Assembly (NCBI RefSeq): GCF_029094545.1
Contig: NZ_CP117835.1
Location: forward strand, 1,654,001-1,718,000
Direction of reading: 5' to 3'
Source of the DNA: Alkalihalophilus pseudofirmus
Lineage (GTDB): Bacteria > Bacillota > Bacilli > Bacillales > Bacillaceae_D
Length of the DNA: 64,000 nt
The number at the start of each line of letters is the position of its first letter. Position 1 is the stretch's first letter. Both the position numbers and the translations under genes were made by a program. The notes below the pieces were generated by a model that did no database searches, was not told where the DNA came from, and worked only from the letters and a program-made list of their open reading frames with translations. Shown here one piece after another: positions 1 to 8,079 of the stretch.

Positions 1-2125
1 TATTATATGAATCTACATGCTTTTTATATTTGTTTCTTGTTCCTTTATAGAGATAGGTGAAGAAGTAAGGGTGCTTGTCTAATAAAATAGTATTATTAAA
101 CTCCTTTATTTTTCTCTCTTCTTCAGTGTCTTCATCTTTAACTTTATGATAATTAACCCATGTCTTAGGGATTCCTTTTACAGCTCTGCCTATTTTAGCC
201 TTGTCAATCTGAGCGGATTGGAGCTTTGTGCACATTTTAATTCTGTTCATTGTGACTTCAAATTCTGCACTATCTTCATTTAGTGTGGGAAGTAGTGCAT
301 ATCCACTAGTGCTTTTATTTGTAATAGCACCTATAGCTGAACCGAAAGAGAATATATCTGCTTTGTACAAATCTTCATCAGTGAGGACTTTTTTCTCTGA
401 TTTTGGAGCTTCGTAAACAACAGGTAGTTCATCTTTATACACACCTTTTATCACTGTGGGATCGGAAGTGGTTGCAATAATATCATAATCAAAATCGCTT
501 CCTGCCCAATTCATTGTTTCAGAGCCATGTGCATTCACAATAATACCTGTGTAATTATATCTGTACCAATGATTAGTCATCTCATCGTCTCTTAGACCTA
601 AAAGCAGATGCTCACTACGGTAAGTTAAGGGCGCCCTCATTGAATCAACTACCTTCACACCCTTTCTACTCCAGTAATTAGAATAGTATTCTCTCTTCTT
701 TAATAATCCAGTGACCTCAATTCCACACACATGCTGCATCATGGCATAGGGGTCACTTACAAGTGTTTGAAAGTTTCCATCAATTAAAATTTGACCTAAG
801 CAACCAAGTTTTATTTTTCTTTTAAGAAGATCGTAAACTTTCTTTTTGAAGTATCTATCCCTAATTAAGTCATTATTAATTGCTAGGGCTTTGATCCAAT
901 GATTGTCACTTCCCTGTAAAAAATGATTTAGTTTTTCTTCGGTGATATCAGTTCCTAGAAGAAAAAGGAGGGTTTGGTAAACATCTTTCGTTGACACGCC
1001 TAAAATCCAATCTACAAACTTTTTACATATTTGTTCAATATCCTCTTTATTAAGATTTAGAGTTTGTAAGAATTGATAATTCATTTTTAAGATATCTTTA
1101 TCTTTCTTGGGACTATGTAAGGTGACTCCCCATTTCAAGTTATTTTTCTCACAGTTACCCTTGTATTCTTCAATACTAGCAAAGCTATCCCACAGCTTAA
1201 ATTGTGAGTCTGTAATAATGACATCAATTTCTGACAGGTCAGCGAGGATAGGATTGCCGTCACCATCTTTGTATGATGTTTCAATTAATGTTTTACCATC
1301 ATTCTCTGTTTTACAGAACTCATGAATGGGGAAGGTATTTAACATCCCCTTTATATAATTTTGCCTTACGCACCATTGAGCAGGAACATAGTCTAATTTA
1401 AGCTCGTCCGCCCATTTTTTAGCCATCTCATAGCTAATCAAACCCTGCCCATCAAATCTGTTAAAGGATTCTGTAATAGTCTTTTCTACAATGATATCAT
1501 CATCGTTAAGACCTGTTTCTGTTACAAAGTTCACTTTTACCTCAGAGTCACTATAGTAGTCTGGAACTAAACAGAAGCGAGGTGTTGATACAGGCATTGT
1601 AGCAGAGCCTGCTAATCCCTTATAGGCATTAAGCTTTGACGGTACTAGCTGTTTATTTAAGTCTCTGCCGTTGTCTAATACTTTATCTAGTTTATCTGCA
1701 ATACTCTCTTCTACAAACACTACGGTTGATACACGAGCCTGACCTGCAGAGCAAGAAAACCTTCGGTAGAAGTTCTCATTGATTTTAATTTTATTTTCAT
1801 ACATATACTTATAGTGAGAAGGGTGATCCATGACGATTGTGACATATTCAGGTATGTATAGCATTTTATTAAGTTTCTCAATTGTATGTTTAAGCTTAGT
1901 TGGATCATTTTTATTAAGCTTCTTTTCTTTTTCTAGTTTATCAATATCAGCATAGGATACGCTAGAACGTTTGATATCACGTATAGAGCGCAGCATCTGA
2001 TTATCGAAGAGAGCTATGACTTCTTTGAATTTTTTAGCTTGCTCAAAAGTAATGCTAATATCGTAGTTAAATTCTTTTAGTCTTGATGACTTAAACTTCA
2101 ATGTGTAGAATTGTTTATTTTGCAA
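1..2125 (-). CDS. Two-barrel RNA-polymerase-like protein (QDE-1/YonO/crAss type), 3' part outside window
   Basis: About 708 residues are visible and the frame is open to the left edge, so the C-terminus is missing. A TTG start at 2125 is chosen because a strong AAAGGAGG site lies 9 bases upstream and no ATG fits. Near residues 544-548 the protein reads GSDFDYDII, which matches the metal-binding D-x-D-x-D motif (DbDGD) of QDE-1-like RNA polymerases, SPbeta YonO and crAss-phage polymerase. It is followed by segments reading SFGSAIGAITN and GYALLP, typical of the second barrel of this family. Known members are single-polypeptide DNA-dependent RNA polymerases or relatives. The third motif position is Y rather than the usual G. 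I infer a phage-encoded RNA polymerase for genes further left. The family assignment rests on the motif and its surroundings and not on an alignment. Confidence 0.72.
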   Translation of the reverse strand, partial: MQNKQFYTLKFKSSRLKEFNYDISITFEQAKKFKEVIALFDNQMLRSIRDIKRSSVSYADIDKLEKEKKLNKNDPTKLKHTIEKLNKMLYIPEYVTIVMDHPSHYKYMYENKIKINENFYRRFSCSAGQARVSTVVFVEESIADKLDKVLDNGRDLNKQLVPSKLNAYKGLAGSATMPVSTPRFCLVPDYYSDSEVKVNFVTETGLNDDDIIVEKTITESFNRFDGQGLISYEMAKKWADELKLDYVPAQWCVRQNYIKGMLNTFPIHEFCKTENDGKTLIETSYKDGDGNPILADLSEIDVIITDSQFKLWDSFASIEEYKGNCEKNNLKWGVTLHSPKKDKDILKMNYQFLQTLNLNKEDIEQICKKFVDWILGVSTKDVYQTLLFLLGTDITEEKLNHFLQGSDNHWIKALAINNDLIRDRYFKKKVYDLLKRKIKLGCLGQILIDGNFQTLVSDPYAMMQHVCGIEVTGLLKKREYYSNYWSRKGVKVVDSMRAPLTYRSEHLLLGLRDDEMTNHWYRYNYTGIIVNAHGSETMNWAGSDFDYDIIATTSDPTVIKGVYKDELPVVYEAPKSEKKVLTDEDLYKADIFSFGSAIGAITNKSTSGYALLPTLNEDSAEFEVTMNRIKMCTKLQSAQIDKAKIGRAVKGIPKTWVNYHKVKDEDTEEERKIKEFNNTILLDKHPYFFTYLYKGTRNKYKKHVDSYN

Positions 2126-2144
2126 TATTGACTTCCTCCTTTAT

Positions 2145-2393
2145 TTACTGGTCTGATAAGTCTGGGTTGGATTCTTTCATAATCTCCCAATCATAATCAT
2201 CAATACCTGATAGGTACGGTTCAAGACTGTGCTCAACTTCATTCAGCTCATTATGTAATGATTTCCATTCGCTATAAGTTACTTTATTTTTTAGATTACT
2301 CAGTAAGACAAGCACATCTTCAAGATCATCTAAGTCTTCAATTTCTAAAATTAGCTCTCTTACTTTCAGTAATTCTGATTTGTAGTTGCTCAT
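2145..2393 (-). CDS. Hypothetical acidic protein, 82 aa
   Basis: The start is the ATG preceded by GGAGGAG with about 9 bases spacing. The product is acidic and rich in Leu and Glu, probably largely helical. It lies just upstream of the polymerase-like gene and overlaps the end of the preceding gene, so the three minus-strand genes form one unit. Function is not recognised. Confidence 0.7.
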   Translation of the reverse strand: MSNYKSELLKVRELILEIEDLDDLEDVLVLLSNLKNKVTYSEWKSLHNELNEVEHSLEPYLSGIDDYDWEIMKESNPDLSDQ

Positions 2394-2593
2394 CTGCCAA
2401 CTCCTCCAATCCAATACTCACTCTGCATTTCATCTAACAGTGTTTTCAGCACCCTGTCATAAGAAACTTCTTCTGTATTCTTATAATCTATGTACCAGTC
2501 AATTTCTTTATATGTAGCTTCATCGTTTAAAATCTTTTCCTCTAAATACGCTACAATCTCCTTGATACTCCATTTAACTTTATTCAACTTCAT
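2390..2593 (-). CDS. Hypothetical protein, 67 aa
   Basis: A small charged protein at the head of the minus-strand unit that ends in the polymerase-like gene. A five-codon ORF beginning at an upstream ATG with a better ribosome site ends in ATGA on this start, suggesting translational coupling. Its last codons overlap the next gene. Function is not recognised. Confidence 0.65.
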   Translation of the reverse strand: MKLNKVKWSIKEIVAYLEEKILNDEATYKEIDWYIDYKNTEEVSYDRVLKTLLDEMQSEYWIGGVGR

Positions 2594-2950
2594 TTTGCTT
2601 CACCCATGTTTATCACCTTTCAATTATAATTTATTTTAATTTATTTTATTAGGTCATTTAAGACCTCTCACATCCATTGTGAGCAACATTATGTATTTTC
2701 GAGTCTATTTATACTATCTGTTATAAAAATGCTCGTACAAGCCTTCTAGGGTACGATATGGCGATTCAAAAATAATTCATCTTCATGCACCTCCTAATTA
2801 ATTTTTATTTATTTTATTGATAAGCTTATATTAACTTATCATTCTATTATTTGTCAACAGGTAAAATGCAAGTACCACAAAAAATAAATTTTATTTAATT
2901 AGGACAGGAAACTATACAAGCATTCGACAATATAACTAAAGCAAGAAGCT
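2594..2950. promoter_or_regulatory. Divergent intergenic region with leader hairpins
   Basis: No gene of normal size is visible. Two consecutive stem-loops lie at 2651-2666 (AGGTC arms) and 2667-2683 (CTCACA arms); on the minus strand they would sit in the leader of the polymerase-gene unit. Further right, a strong minus-strand AGGAGG (around 2793-2798) precedes only very short ORFs (4-14 codons), possibly a leader peptide. GATAAG/CTTATC arms flank 10 bases near 2819-2840. The region probably holds promoters for both directions, but I cannot assign -35/-10 boxes with confidence. Confidence 0.4.
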
Positions 2951-3006
2951 TGATATTTAAAAATCTCTAAAAATTTTCAAATATCTTTAAAAATATTTAA
3001 ATATCA
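2951..3006 (+). repeat. AT-rich repeat cluster upstream of tubR, candidate tubC centromere
   Basis: The block starts with TGATATTTAAA and ends with TTTAAATATCA, so its ends are inverted copies. Between them AT-rich units of the form (T)TTAAAAAT recur. The 24 bases at its right end recur at 4426-4449, just after tubZ. In known TubRZC systems TubR binds iterated AT-rich sites beside its own gene, so this is the natural candidate for the centromere and autoregulatory site. Confidence 0.55.
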
Positions 3007-3029
3007 GGCTTAGGACAGGAGGGGTGTAT

Positions 3030-3308
3030 ATGGATTACTTTGAAGCGATAGTAGGAGGATTAACAATTGAAGAATTAAGTTGTTTGGGTTTACTCCAAGA
3101 GGAGGACGCTAATGCACCATTTAAGGCAATACCTCAAAAGACACTAAGAGAGGAATTGAATTTAACCACCGCAAATTTCAGAAGGGTTATTTTGTCATTA
3201 GAAGCTAAGCAGCTTATAAAAGTCATGAGGGATAGAATGAAGCACAACATCTATATCACACATTACGGGGTTGACGCATTAACCCTTTCATTAGAAGGAG
3301 TTGAATAA
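3030..3308 (+). CDS. tubR: TubR-like partition DNA-binding protein
   Basis: A 92-residue protein with a winged-helix pattern: a recognition-helix-like stretch around residues 35-60 (LREELNLTTANFRRVILSLE) followed by a basic wing. Size, fold pattern and position directly before an FtsZ/tubulin-type GTPase match TubR of type III partition systems, which binds the centromere and recruits TubZ. The start is ATG 3030, behind GGAGGGG. The stop overlaps the ribosome site region of tubZ. The assignment leans on context, because TubR proteins diverge strongly in sequence. Confidence 0.72.
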   Translation: MDYFEAIVGGLTIEELSCLGLLQEEDANAPFKAIPQKTLREELNLTTANFRRVILSLEAKQLIKVMRDRMKHNIYITHYGVDALTLSLEGVE

Positions 3309-3309
3309 T

Positions 3310-4416
3310 ATGTATGGATTTATTGGCTTAGGTCAGGCAGGTAGTTCAATTTGTAACATTGCTTCGAAAATGAATTTTCCTTCTGTAGCAATCAACTACT
3401 CAGAAAAAGATTTACTGTCGTGTGTAAATATTGAAGAAGAAAACAAACTCTGCCTCATAGGTAGCGAAGGAGTAGGTAAAGATCGTCAGCAAGCTATTAA
3501 GCTTATGAATACAAACTGGGAGAGAGTAACGTCATTTATTGAAGAGAAATTCTCGCATCCTTCTATTGAGATTATCTTTATTGTCTATTCTACAGGAGGC
3601 GGGAGTGGGAGTGGAATCAGTTCATTAGTCATTGACCTGTTACAAAATAAAATGAATAAAGTGTTCGTTGCATGCCCTATCCTTCCTAGCTTAAATGAAG
3701 TTGCTACAAGTCAGCTCAACACAATAGAAGCTATGAGTGATTTATCTGGATTAGATATTGCAGTATTGTCAATTGATAATGAAAAAGGTAATGCAACAGA
3801 CAAAGGGGAGACATATCAGAAGATAAACTACAGATTCATCAACCAATTGAATCAGCTTCTTCATTACACTGAGCAGGAATCGACTATCTCCAATTTAGAT
3901 AAAAGAGACCTTTTAACGCTATTTAGTACACAGGGATTGATTAATATTAGCGAATTGAATCTTGTGGACTTAAATCATTCAGTTGTCGAGAATGAAAAAT
4001 GGGTTAATCAAGCCTTAATTAAATCGTGGGATGATCAAATCTATATTACTCCTGAGAAGAAGCGGCTAATTAGAATGGGGCTGATTGTGGATTGTCATAG
4101 CTCAGTTCTGAAAAGTTTAGAATTACAGCAGCTATACAATCAATTTGAATCAGGTGAGCCATTGGCATTGTATGAGGGCTATTACGAAACAGGTCAGAAT
4201 AAAATACTCACAATTTTGACTGGTCTTTCGTGGTGTGAGGCACGAATCCGCAAGATCGAAGAAAGGATTCAAACTCAAGAAGTTAAGCTAGGGAGCTTAT
4301 TTGAGGAAGAGATACGCTACACACCTACAATTTCTACTCAAAGATTCAAGCAGCCTGCACAACAAGAGAAGAAAAAACGCTCTGCATTAGATATTCTTAG
4401 CAAGTACAAACGTTGA
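3310..4416 (+). CDS. tubZ: TubZ-like tubulin/FtsZ-family GTPase (plasmid or phage partition)
   Basis: This 368-residue protein begins with a GFIGLGQAG nucleotide-binding loop. The tubulin signature near residues 94-103 reads STGGGSGSG, against the common GGGTG[TS]G. TubZ filaments treadmill and move plasmids bound through TubR. The C-terminus is basic (KKKRSALDILSKYKR), as expected for a tail that contacts TubR. ATG 3310 is preferred over an in-frame TTG at 3301 that overlaps the GAAGGAG ribosome site. Together with tubR it forms a two-gene operon. Phage tubulins such as PhuZ are an alternative family, but the adjacent tubR favours partition. Confidence 0.88.
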   Translation: MYGFIGLGQAGSSICNIASKMNFPSVAINYSEKDLLSCVNIEEENKLCLIGSEGVGKDRQQAIKLMNTNWERVTSFIEEKFSHPSIEIIFIVYSTGGGSGSGISSLVIDLLQNKMNKVFVACPILPSLNEVATSQLNTIEAMSDLSGLDIAVLSIDNEKGNATDKGETYQKINYRFINQLNQLLHYTEQESTISNLDKRDLLTLFSTQGLINISELNLVDLNHSVVENEKWVNQALIKSWDDQIYITPEKKRLIRMGLIVDCHSSVLKSLELQQLYNQFESGEPLALYEGYYETGQNKILTILTGLSWCEARIRKIEERIQTQEVKLGSLFEEEIRYTPTISTQRFKQPAQQEKKKRSALDILSKYKR

Positions 4417-4449
4417 TTTTTAAAAATCTTTAAAAATATTTAAATATCA
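4415..4449 (+). repeat. Downstream copy of the tubR-upstream AT-rich repeat
   Basis: This begins inside the tubZ stop codon and shares 24 identical bases with the right end of the 2951-3006 block (ending TTTAAATATCA). A matching pair flanking tubRZ suggests a second TubR-binding site or a regulatory site for the small gene that follows. Confidence 0.55.
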
Positions 4450-4479
4450 AACTACTACCAAGACTGAGGAGTGATTTAA

Positions 4480-4638
4480 ATGGGTAAAATCGAAATGGCT
4501 AAGAAAGTGATTGAGAATTTATGCGAAAACAAAGTAGGTATCCTTTTAACTGATGAAGGGATGAAACTGATTCAAGAAGCGGTAAAACAGCAAGCTCTCG
4601 AAATAGCTAAAGAGAATCAAAAGTATGCTAAAGCCTAG
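4480..4638 (+). CDS. Small protein after tubZ, 52 aa
   Basis: ATG at 4480 behind GAGGAGTG. The product is 52 residues, Lys- and Glu-rich and predicted helical. It follows tubZ with 63 bases between and may be a third gene of the partition operon. Some TubRZ loci carry an extra small gene (TubY), but this one is much shorter and I do not claim homology. Confidence 0.6.
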   Translation: MGKIEMAKKVIENLCENKVGILLTDEGMKLIQEAVKQQALEIAKENQKYAKA

Positions 4639-4665
4639 TTTATAAGTTTACTAAGATAGTAAATT

Positions 4666-4770
4666 TCATCTTTCCTGTGGGTAATATGGACATTACCCGT
4701 ATCTTTCCCACTACTTTCCCGTAATTACCCACCCATCTTTCCCTGCTAATTTCCCAAGGTGGGTAATTAC
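4666..4770. repeat. Cluster of inverted and direct repeats (TTACCC/TTTCCC)
   Basis: GGGTAAT (4679-4685) pairs with ATTACCC (4692-4698). GTAATTACCCACC (4721-4733) pairs perfectly with GGTGGGTAATTAC (4758-4770) across a 24-base loop. The word ATCTTTCC occurs three times (about 4667, 4701 and 4736), with further TTTCCC words in between. No gene fits here. Possible roles are a centromere, a transfer origin, or a termination/operator site. Confidence 0.6.
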
Positions 4771-4882
4771 AAAGTGGCTTATTTACAAGGTTTTTAAGGT
4801 GTTTCAAAAGGTATAGATTATTAAGCTGCTTGCTCTACCAAAAATATTTTGCTGATATAAAACATTAGAAAAGGTGATTGAA

Positions 4883-5470
4883 ATGACGTGGAGAATTACA
4901 TCAAAGTTTGGCGATATGGAAAGCTTTAGAAATTCACCCCACAAAGGTATCGATCTGGCTATGAAAGAAGGGGAAGAATTATATTCGATTAGGGAAGGTG
5001 TAATCAAGTTCGCTGACTATGGCGATAAAAATGCGGGCAGAACTGTGTTCATTGAAACAGAAAGTGGTCAGACATTCATCTATGGTCACTTGAGTAAATT
5101 TACTAATCATTTAAAAGAAGGAGACTTTGTAGAGAAAGGAGAGTTGATAGGCTACGCAGGAAATACGGGTCATTCTTACGGGAGCCATCTTCATTTTGGT
5201 GTGAGGGAGGGAGGGAAGTTTATCGATCCCTCCCCTTATATAGAAGACATTCAAAATATGGGAAGCTTAATAGCTGATGGATCTTCTTCTATTGATAAAG
5301 GATACTCATTACTTGAGTTGTTCAGTGGCAGTCAAGATAGTGTAGCAAGTTTCTTAAAGCACTTCACAACAAATTTTATTTCATTATCTGCAGATTTAAT
5401 TAATCACTTTTGCATTAATTATTCTGTGTTGGCTCAGTATCTTGAGTGTTTCTTCAACTTTTTCTCTTGA
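4883..5470 (+). CDS. M23-family peptidoglycan endopeptidase
   Basis: The 195-residue protein carries both zinc-binding signatures of LytM/M23 peptidases: HKGID near residues 22-26 and SHLHFG near residues 104-109, with a YGHL motif between. M23 enzymes cut peptide cross-links of the cell wall. There is no clear signal peptide. The C-terminal ~70 residues are hydrophobic and low in similarity to the domain. ATG 4883 is chosen for its AAAAGG site. A short minus-strand gene overlaps its 3' end. Next to the membrane and FtsK genes it could open the wall for DNA transfer; a virion or lysis role is the alternative. Confidence 0.85.
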   Translation: MTWRITSKFGDMESFRNSPHKGIDLAMKEGEELYSIREGVIKFADYGDKNAGRTVFIETESGQTFIYGHLSKFTNHLKEGDFVEKGELIGYAGNTGHSYGSHLHFGVREGGKFIDPSPYIEDIQNMGSLIADGSSSIDKGYSLLELFSGSQDSVASFLKHFTTNFISLSADLINHFCINYSVLAQYLECFFNFFS

Positions 5471-5566
5471 TAAACCAGTCTCTCTAATAATATCATCGCT
5501 GCAATTGTTTAACTGTTGTTCCCAGTCATACTCTTCAACTTTCCATCCCATAAAGAAAATACTCAT
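5396..5566 (-). CDS. Small minus-strand protein, 56 aa, HTH-like
   Basis: A perfect TTAGGAGG lies 8 bases before the ATG at 5566. The 56-residue product has a helix-turn-helix-like stretch (DDIIRETGLSREKVEETLKIL). It overlaps the last ~75 bases of the M23 gene on the opposite strand. Its ribosome site overlaps the stop of the gene upstream, so the two minus-strand genes are coupled. Confidence 0.6.
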   Translation of the reverse strand: MSIFFMGWKVEEYDWEQQLNNCSDDIIRETGLSREKVEETLKILSQHRIINAKVIN

Positions 5567-5578
5567 TATATATACCTC

Positions 5579-5659
5579 CTAAGCATTTTTGCCAGCATCT
5601 TTAATATCTCTAATAGTAGTGCTTAATATTTCTTGTTTTGTTTGTGGTTTCTTAGCCAT
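5579..5659 (-). CDS. Very small minus-strand protein, 26 aa
   Basis: ATG at 5659 behind TGAGGTG. Its 26 basic and polar residues end in a TAG that overlaps the AGGAGG of the next minus-strand gene. The tight coupling and good ribosome site are the only support. Confidence 0.45.
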   Translation of the reverse strand: MAKKPQTKQEILSTTIRDIKDAGKNA

Positions 5660-5707
5660 TACATTCACCTCAGTAAATATGATGAGCAAATTGGGAGGTT
5701 TTTATTC

Positions 5708-6118
5708 ATGAAAAAAATAACTATTGAGTTAAATGAAAGTACGGTGAAAAGGTTGGAGGAGCTTGCTAATTACATTGATCTTGAAAATAAGCTCTTCTAT
5801 AAGATTGAAGAAACAACAACTATTGAAGAATTAATAAAGGGTTCTATCATTAGACAGCTTTGGGAAATGGAGGTTCTTCTAGGCGATAAAAAATTAAACA
5901 AGGATATCGAGAAGGTAGGTGTATTAAAGAACCGCTTCAAGGAATTAATGAAGCAACACGAAGTAAAGCAAATTGAACTTGCCAAACTTACTGACATAGA
6001 TACTTCCACACTCAATCTCATTCTAAATAACAAACAAACTCTTTCTCTGGAGAATTTCTTGAAGTTGTGGACTGCTTTCAATCATCCTCCTATACGAACA
6101 GTTCTTTATAGAGAGTAA
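5708..6118 (+). CDS. XRE-family regulator with N-terminal extension, 136 aa
   Basis: ATG 5708 follows GGGAGG, and an upstream in-frame TTG lacks a site. The N-terminal half is helical and charged. Residues ~75-120 form a helix-turn-helix of the XRE type (LMKQHEVKQIELAKLTDID followed by STLNLILNNKQTLS). It faces the small minus-strand pair and may regulate both directions. Confidence 0.7.
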   Translation: MKKITIELNESTVKRLEELANYIDLENKLFYKIEETTTIEELIKGSIIRQLWEMEVLLGDKKLNKDIEKVGVLKNRFKELMKQHEVKQIELAKLTDIDTSTLNLILNNKQTLSLENFLKLWTAFNHPPIRTVLYRE

Positions 6119-6198
6119 ATTTTTCTTCAGTTATTTGTAATAGTACAAATTTCAATTCTCATACACTTGAATAGATTAATAAAAAGAGGTGATTATTT

Positions 6199-6426
6199 AT
6201 GACTCCCACAATTATCGGAGTAGGTTGGATGGCAGCAAAGACCGCACTATTCCTTGGAGGATGCTTAGGAATAGTAAAGGGTGTTCAGCTTCATCATAAT
6301 TTTCAATCAATTAAAAAAGACAACAGCGTAGAATCTACACCAAGAAGGAGGAAAACAAATGTCTATACAGGTGAGAGTGCAAACGAGGAAATTAGAAGAA
6401 TGCGTGAACTACAAGAATCCAAGTAA
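6199..6426 (+). CDS. Small membrane-anchored protein, 75 aa
   Basis: Residues ~5-27 form one hydrophobic segment, followed by a charged tail. ATG follows GAGGTG. First gene of the run leading to the FtsK-like gene; function not recognised. Confidence 0.65.
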   Translation: MTPTIIGVGWMAAKTALFLGGCLGIVKGVQLHHNFQSIKKDNSVESTPRRRKTNVYTGESANEEIRRMRELQESK

Positions 6427-6499
6427 AATAATTCAGCTTAAAACAGAAGAAACAGATAAGGATTTTTTAATCAGTCAGTTCAGAGAGGAGGTGAAAAGT

Positions 6500-6913
6500 T
6501 TGCCAAAAGGGAAATTAGTAAAACTGAAAAATCAGTTGCTAAAAACTCAAGTAGCATTAGCGTCAATATTGGCAGCCGTGAGTCCGAGTATAGTAAGAGC
6601 AGAGGAAGTCAGCACAAACATTCAAGCAGGCTCACTAGGGCTTCCAACACCTCCAGAAATAATGGAGTTTGCAACGATGTTAATAGACTACTCAATCATA
6701 CTAGGGTTAGCAATAGGGTCGGTATGGCTAGTAATAAGCCGACTGTATTACTTTCACCCCAAAAAGAATCAGCATCAAAAAGCAATGGACGCTTTCAGCA
6801 ACACAGTAAAAGGAATGGCACAAATAATCATCACACCGACCATCATAAGGATCATCTTGACATTAGCAACCATTTTACTAGGCGGTTCACCAGCATTTCA
6901 TCTTCCTTTCTAA
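6500..6913 (+). CDS. Secreted/membrane protein with signal peptide and two TM segments
   Basis: The TTG at 6500 is chosen because AGGAGG precedes it by 7 bases; the longer frame from 6359 has no site. The 137 residues hold a typical signal peptide ending at about VRAEE, then two hydrophobic segments around residues 52-75 and 100-125. A signal peptide plus two membrane spans is the layout of VirB2/TrbC-like pilins and of other small transfer-channel proteins, but no sequence signature confirms this. Its 3' 190 bases overlap the next long frame. Confidence 0.6.
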   Translation: MPKGKLVKLKNQLLKTQVALASILAAVSPSIVRAEEVSTNIQAGSLGLPTPPEIMEFATMLIDYSIILGLAIGSVWLVISRLYYFHPKKNQHQKAMDAFSNTVKGMAQIIITPTIIRIILTLATILLGGSPAFHLPF

Positions 6914-8061
6914 ACATAGTTAAAAAGTTAACTATACCCGCAGCAGTCTTCTCAACTGCTTTTCTTGCGACAGGGTTTAACCATGCACATGCAGAGACAA
7001 AGAAGACATTATGGGGTTCACTATGGGAAAGAGGAAATATTGAAAATAACCCCTATACTAACTCAGGAACATTTGAGGGAGCTTCGTTTGGAAATAACTA
7101 TACAAAAGCAATTGAACTATGGAATGAAATAGGGGAGAAAGTTAAGGTTGTTTTAGATTGGATTAACAATATCAATGAAAATGTTTCTGCTTTATCAGTC
7201 AACTTATTAGCTTGGTGTTATGAAACGATTTCAAGTATTGTGCTACAAGTACCTGCCTTTCTTTTTACAAGCGACATATTTAAAGAGAACATGATGAATC
7301 TTTCTTTTGTGTCGATGGGATTAGTGACCGTAGCTTTTACTTATAACTCAGTGAAGCAAATGTTTGATCTTAAATCTGAGGGTGGTAGATCAAGTAAAAT
7401 AAAATATGATAAGTTTTCTGATTTAGTAAAGCGACTAGGTGTAGTGGTTGCAGCTATGGGATTTGCACCATTTGTTTTAGAAAAGGTATTCACATCCGTC
7501 AATATGCTATCAAAGCTCATTGCTAAGTTGGGTGCTACGGGTATGTCAATAGGAGAAATAGTTCCCGCTTCTACTTCATCGGGCTTTGATGTTCTAGCTT
7601 TAATACTTTTTGATATCTTGCTCATAGGTACCCTTATACCTGTAGCGCTGCAGAATGGCAGAAGATGGTTTGATTTGTTTGTGCTGTCTGCACTTACTCC
7701 AGTTGCTTTAAGTGCTTGGATATTCTCAGACACTCGCAAATACTTTACATTATGGTTAAGATCTATTCAAACCTTATGCACTGTGCAGCTTGTGTACGCT
7801 TCGTTTATCACATTCATAGGCTTACTCATATTCTTAACAAGATCAGCAACAGGTGGAATGGAAATGGTATTTAGATTGCTTATTGTAGCTGGAGGCTTAT
7901 ACCGAATGGCAAACCCTCCTGCATTTGTTCAAAGAATGTTAGATAGTAATCAAGGGAATATCTTTGATGTACTTAAAGGATTTAAAACAATGTTTAGCTT
8001 GAAATCACTTAACCTTGCTAAGCCTTGGTCACTTGCTAAGCGAATAGGTAAAATTAAATAA
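6724..8061 (+). CDS. Multi-spanning membrane protein, VirB6/TrbL-like (start uncertain)
   Basis: The frame encodes at least six hydrophobic segments, with a signal-like sequence at 6900-7000 ending in NHAHAE and a basic C-terminus. Size and topology resemble VirB6/TrbL channel proteins of type IV secretion, and an FtsK-type ATPase follows directly. The first ~58 residues after the ATG at 6724 are polar and lie inside the previous gene, so the true start is probably nearer 6892-6910. No ATG, GTG or TTG is available there, so an ATT start at 6892 or frameshifting from the upstream gene is possible. Confidence 0.65.
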   Translation: MASNKPTVLLSPQKESASKSNGRFQQHSKRNGTNNHHTDHHKDHLDISNHFTRRFTSISSSFLNIVKKLTIPAAVFSTAFLATGFNHAHAETKKTLWGSLWERGNIENNPYTNSGTFEGASFGNNYTKAIELWNEIGEKVKVVLDWINNINENVSALSVNLLAWCYETISSIVLQVPAFLFTSDIFKENMMNLSFVSMGLVTVAFTYNSVKQMFDLKSEGGRSSKIKYDKFSDLVKRLGVVVAAMGFAPFVLEKVFTSVNMLSKLIAKLGATGMSIGEIVPASTSSGFDVLALILFDILLIGTLIPVALQNGRRWFDLFVLSALTPVALSAWIFSDTRKYFTLWLRSIQTLCTVQLVYASFITFIGLLIFLTRSATGGMEMVFRLLIVAGGLYRMANPPAFVQRMLDSNQGNIFDVLKGFKTMFSLKSLNLAKPWSLAKRIGKIK

Positions 8062-8079
8062 AATTATGGATGTGATTAT

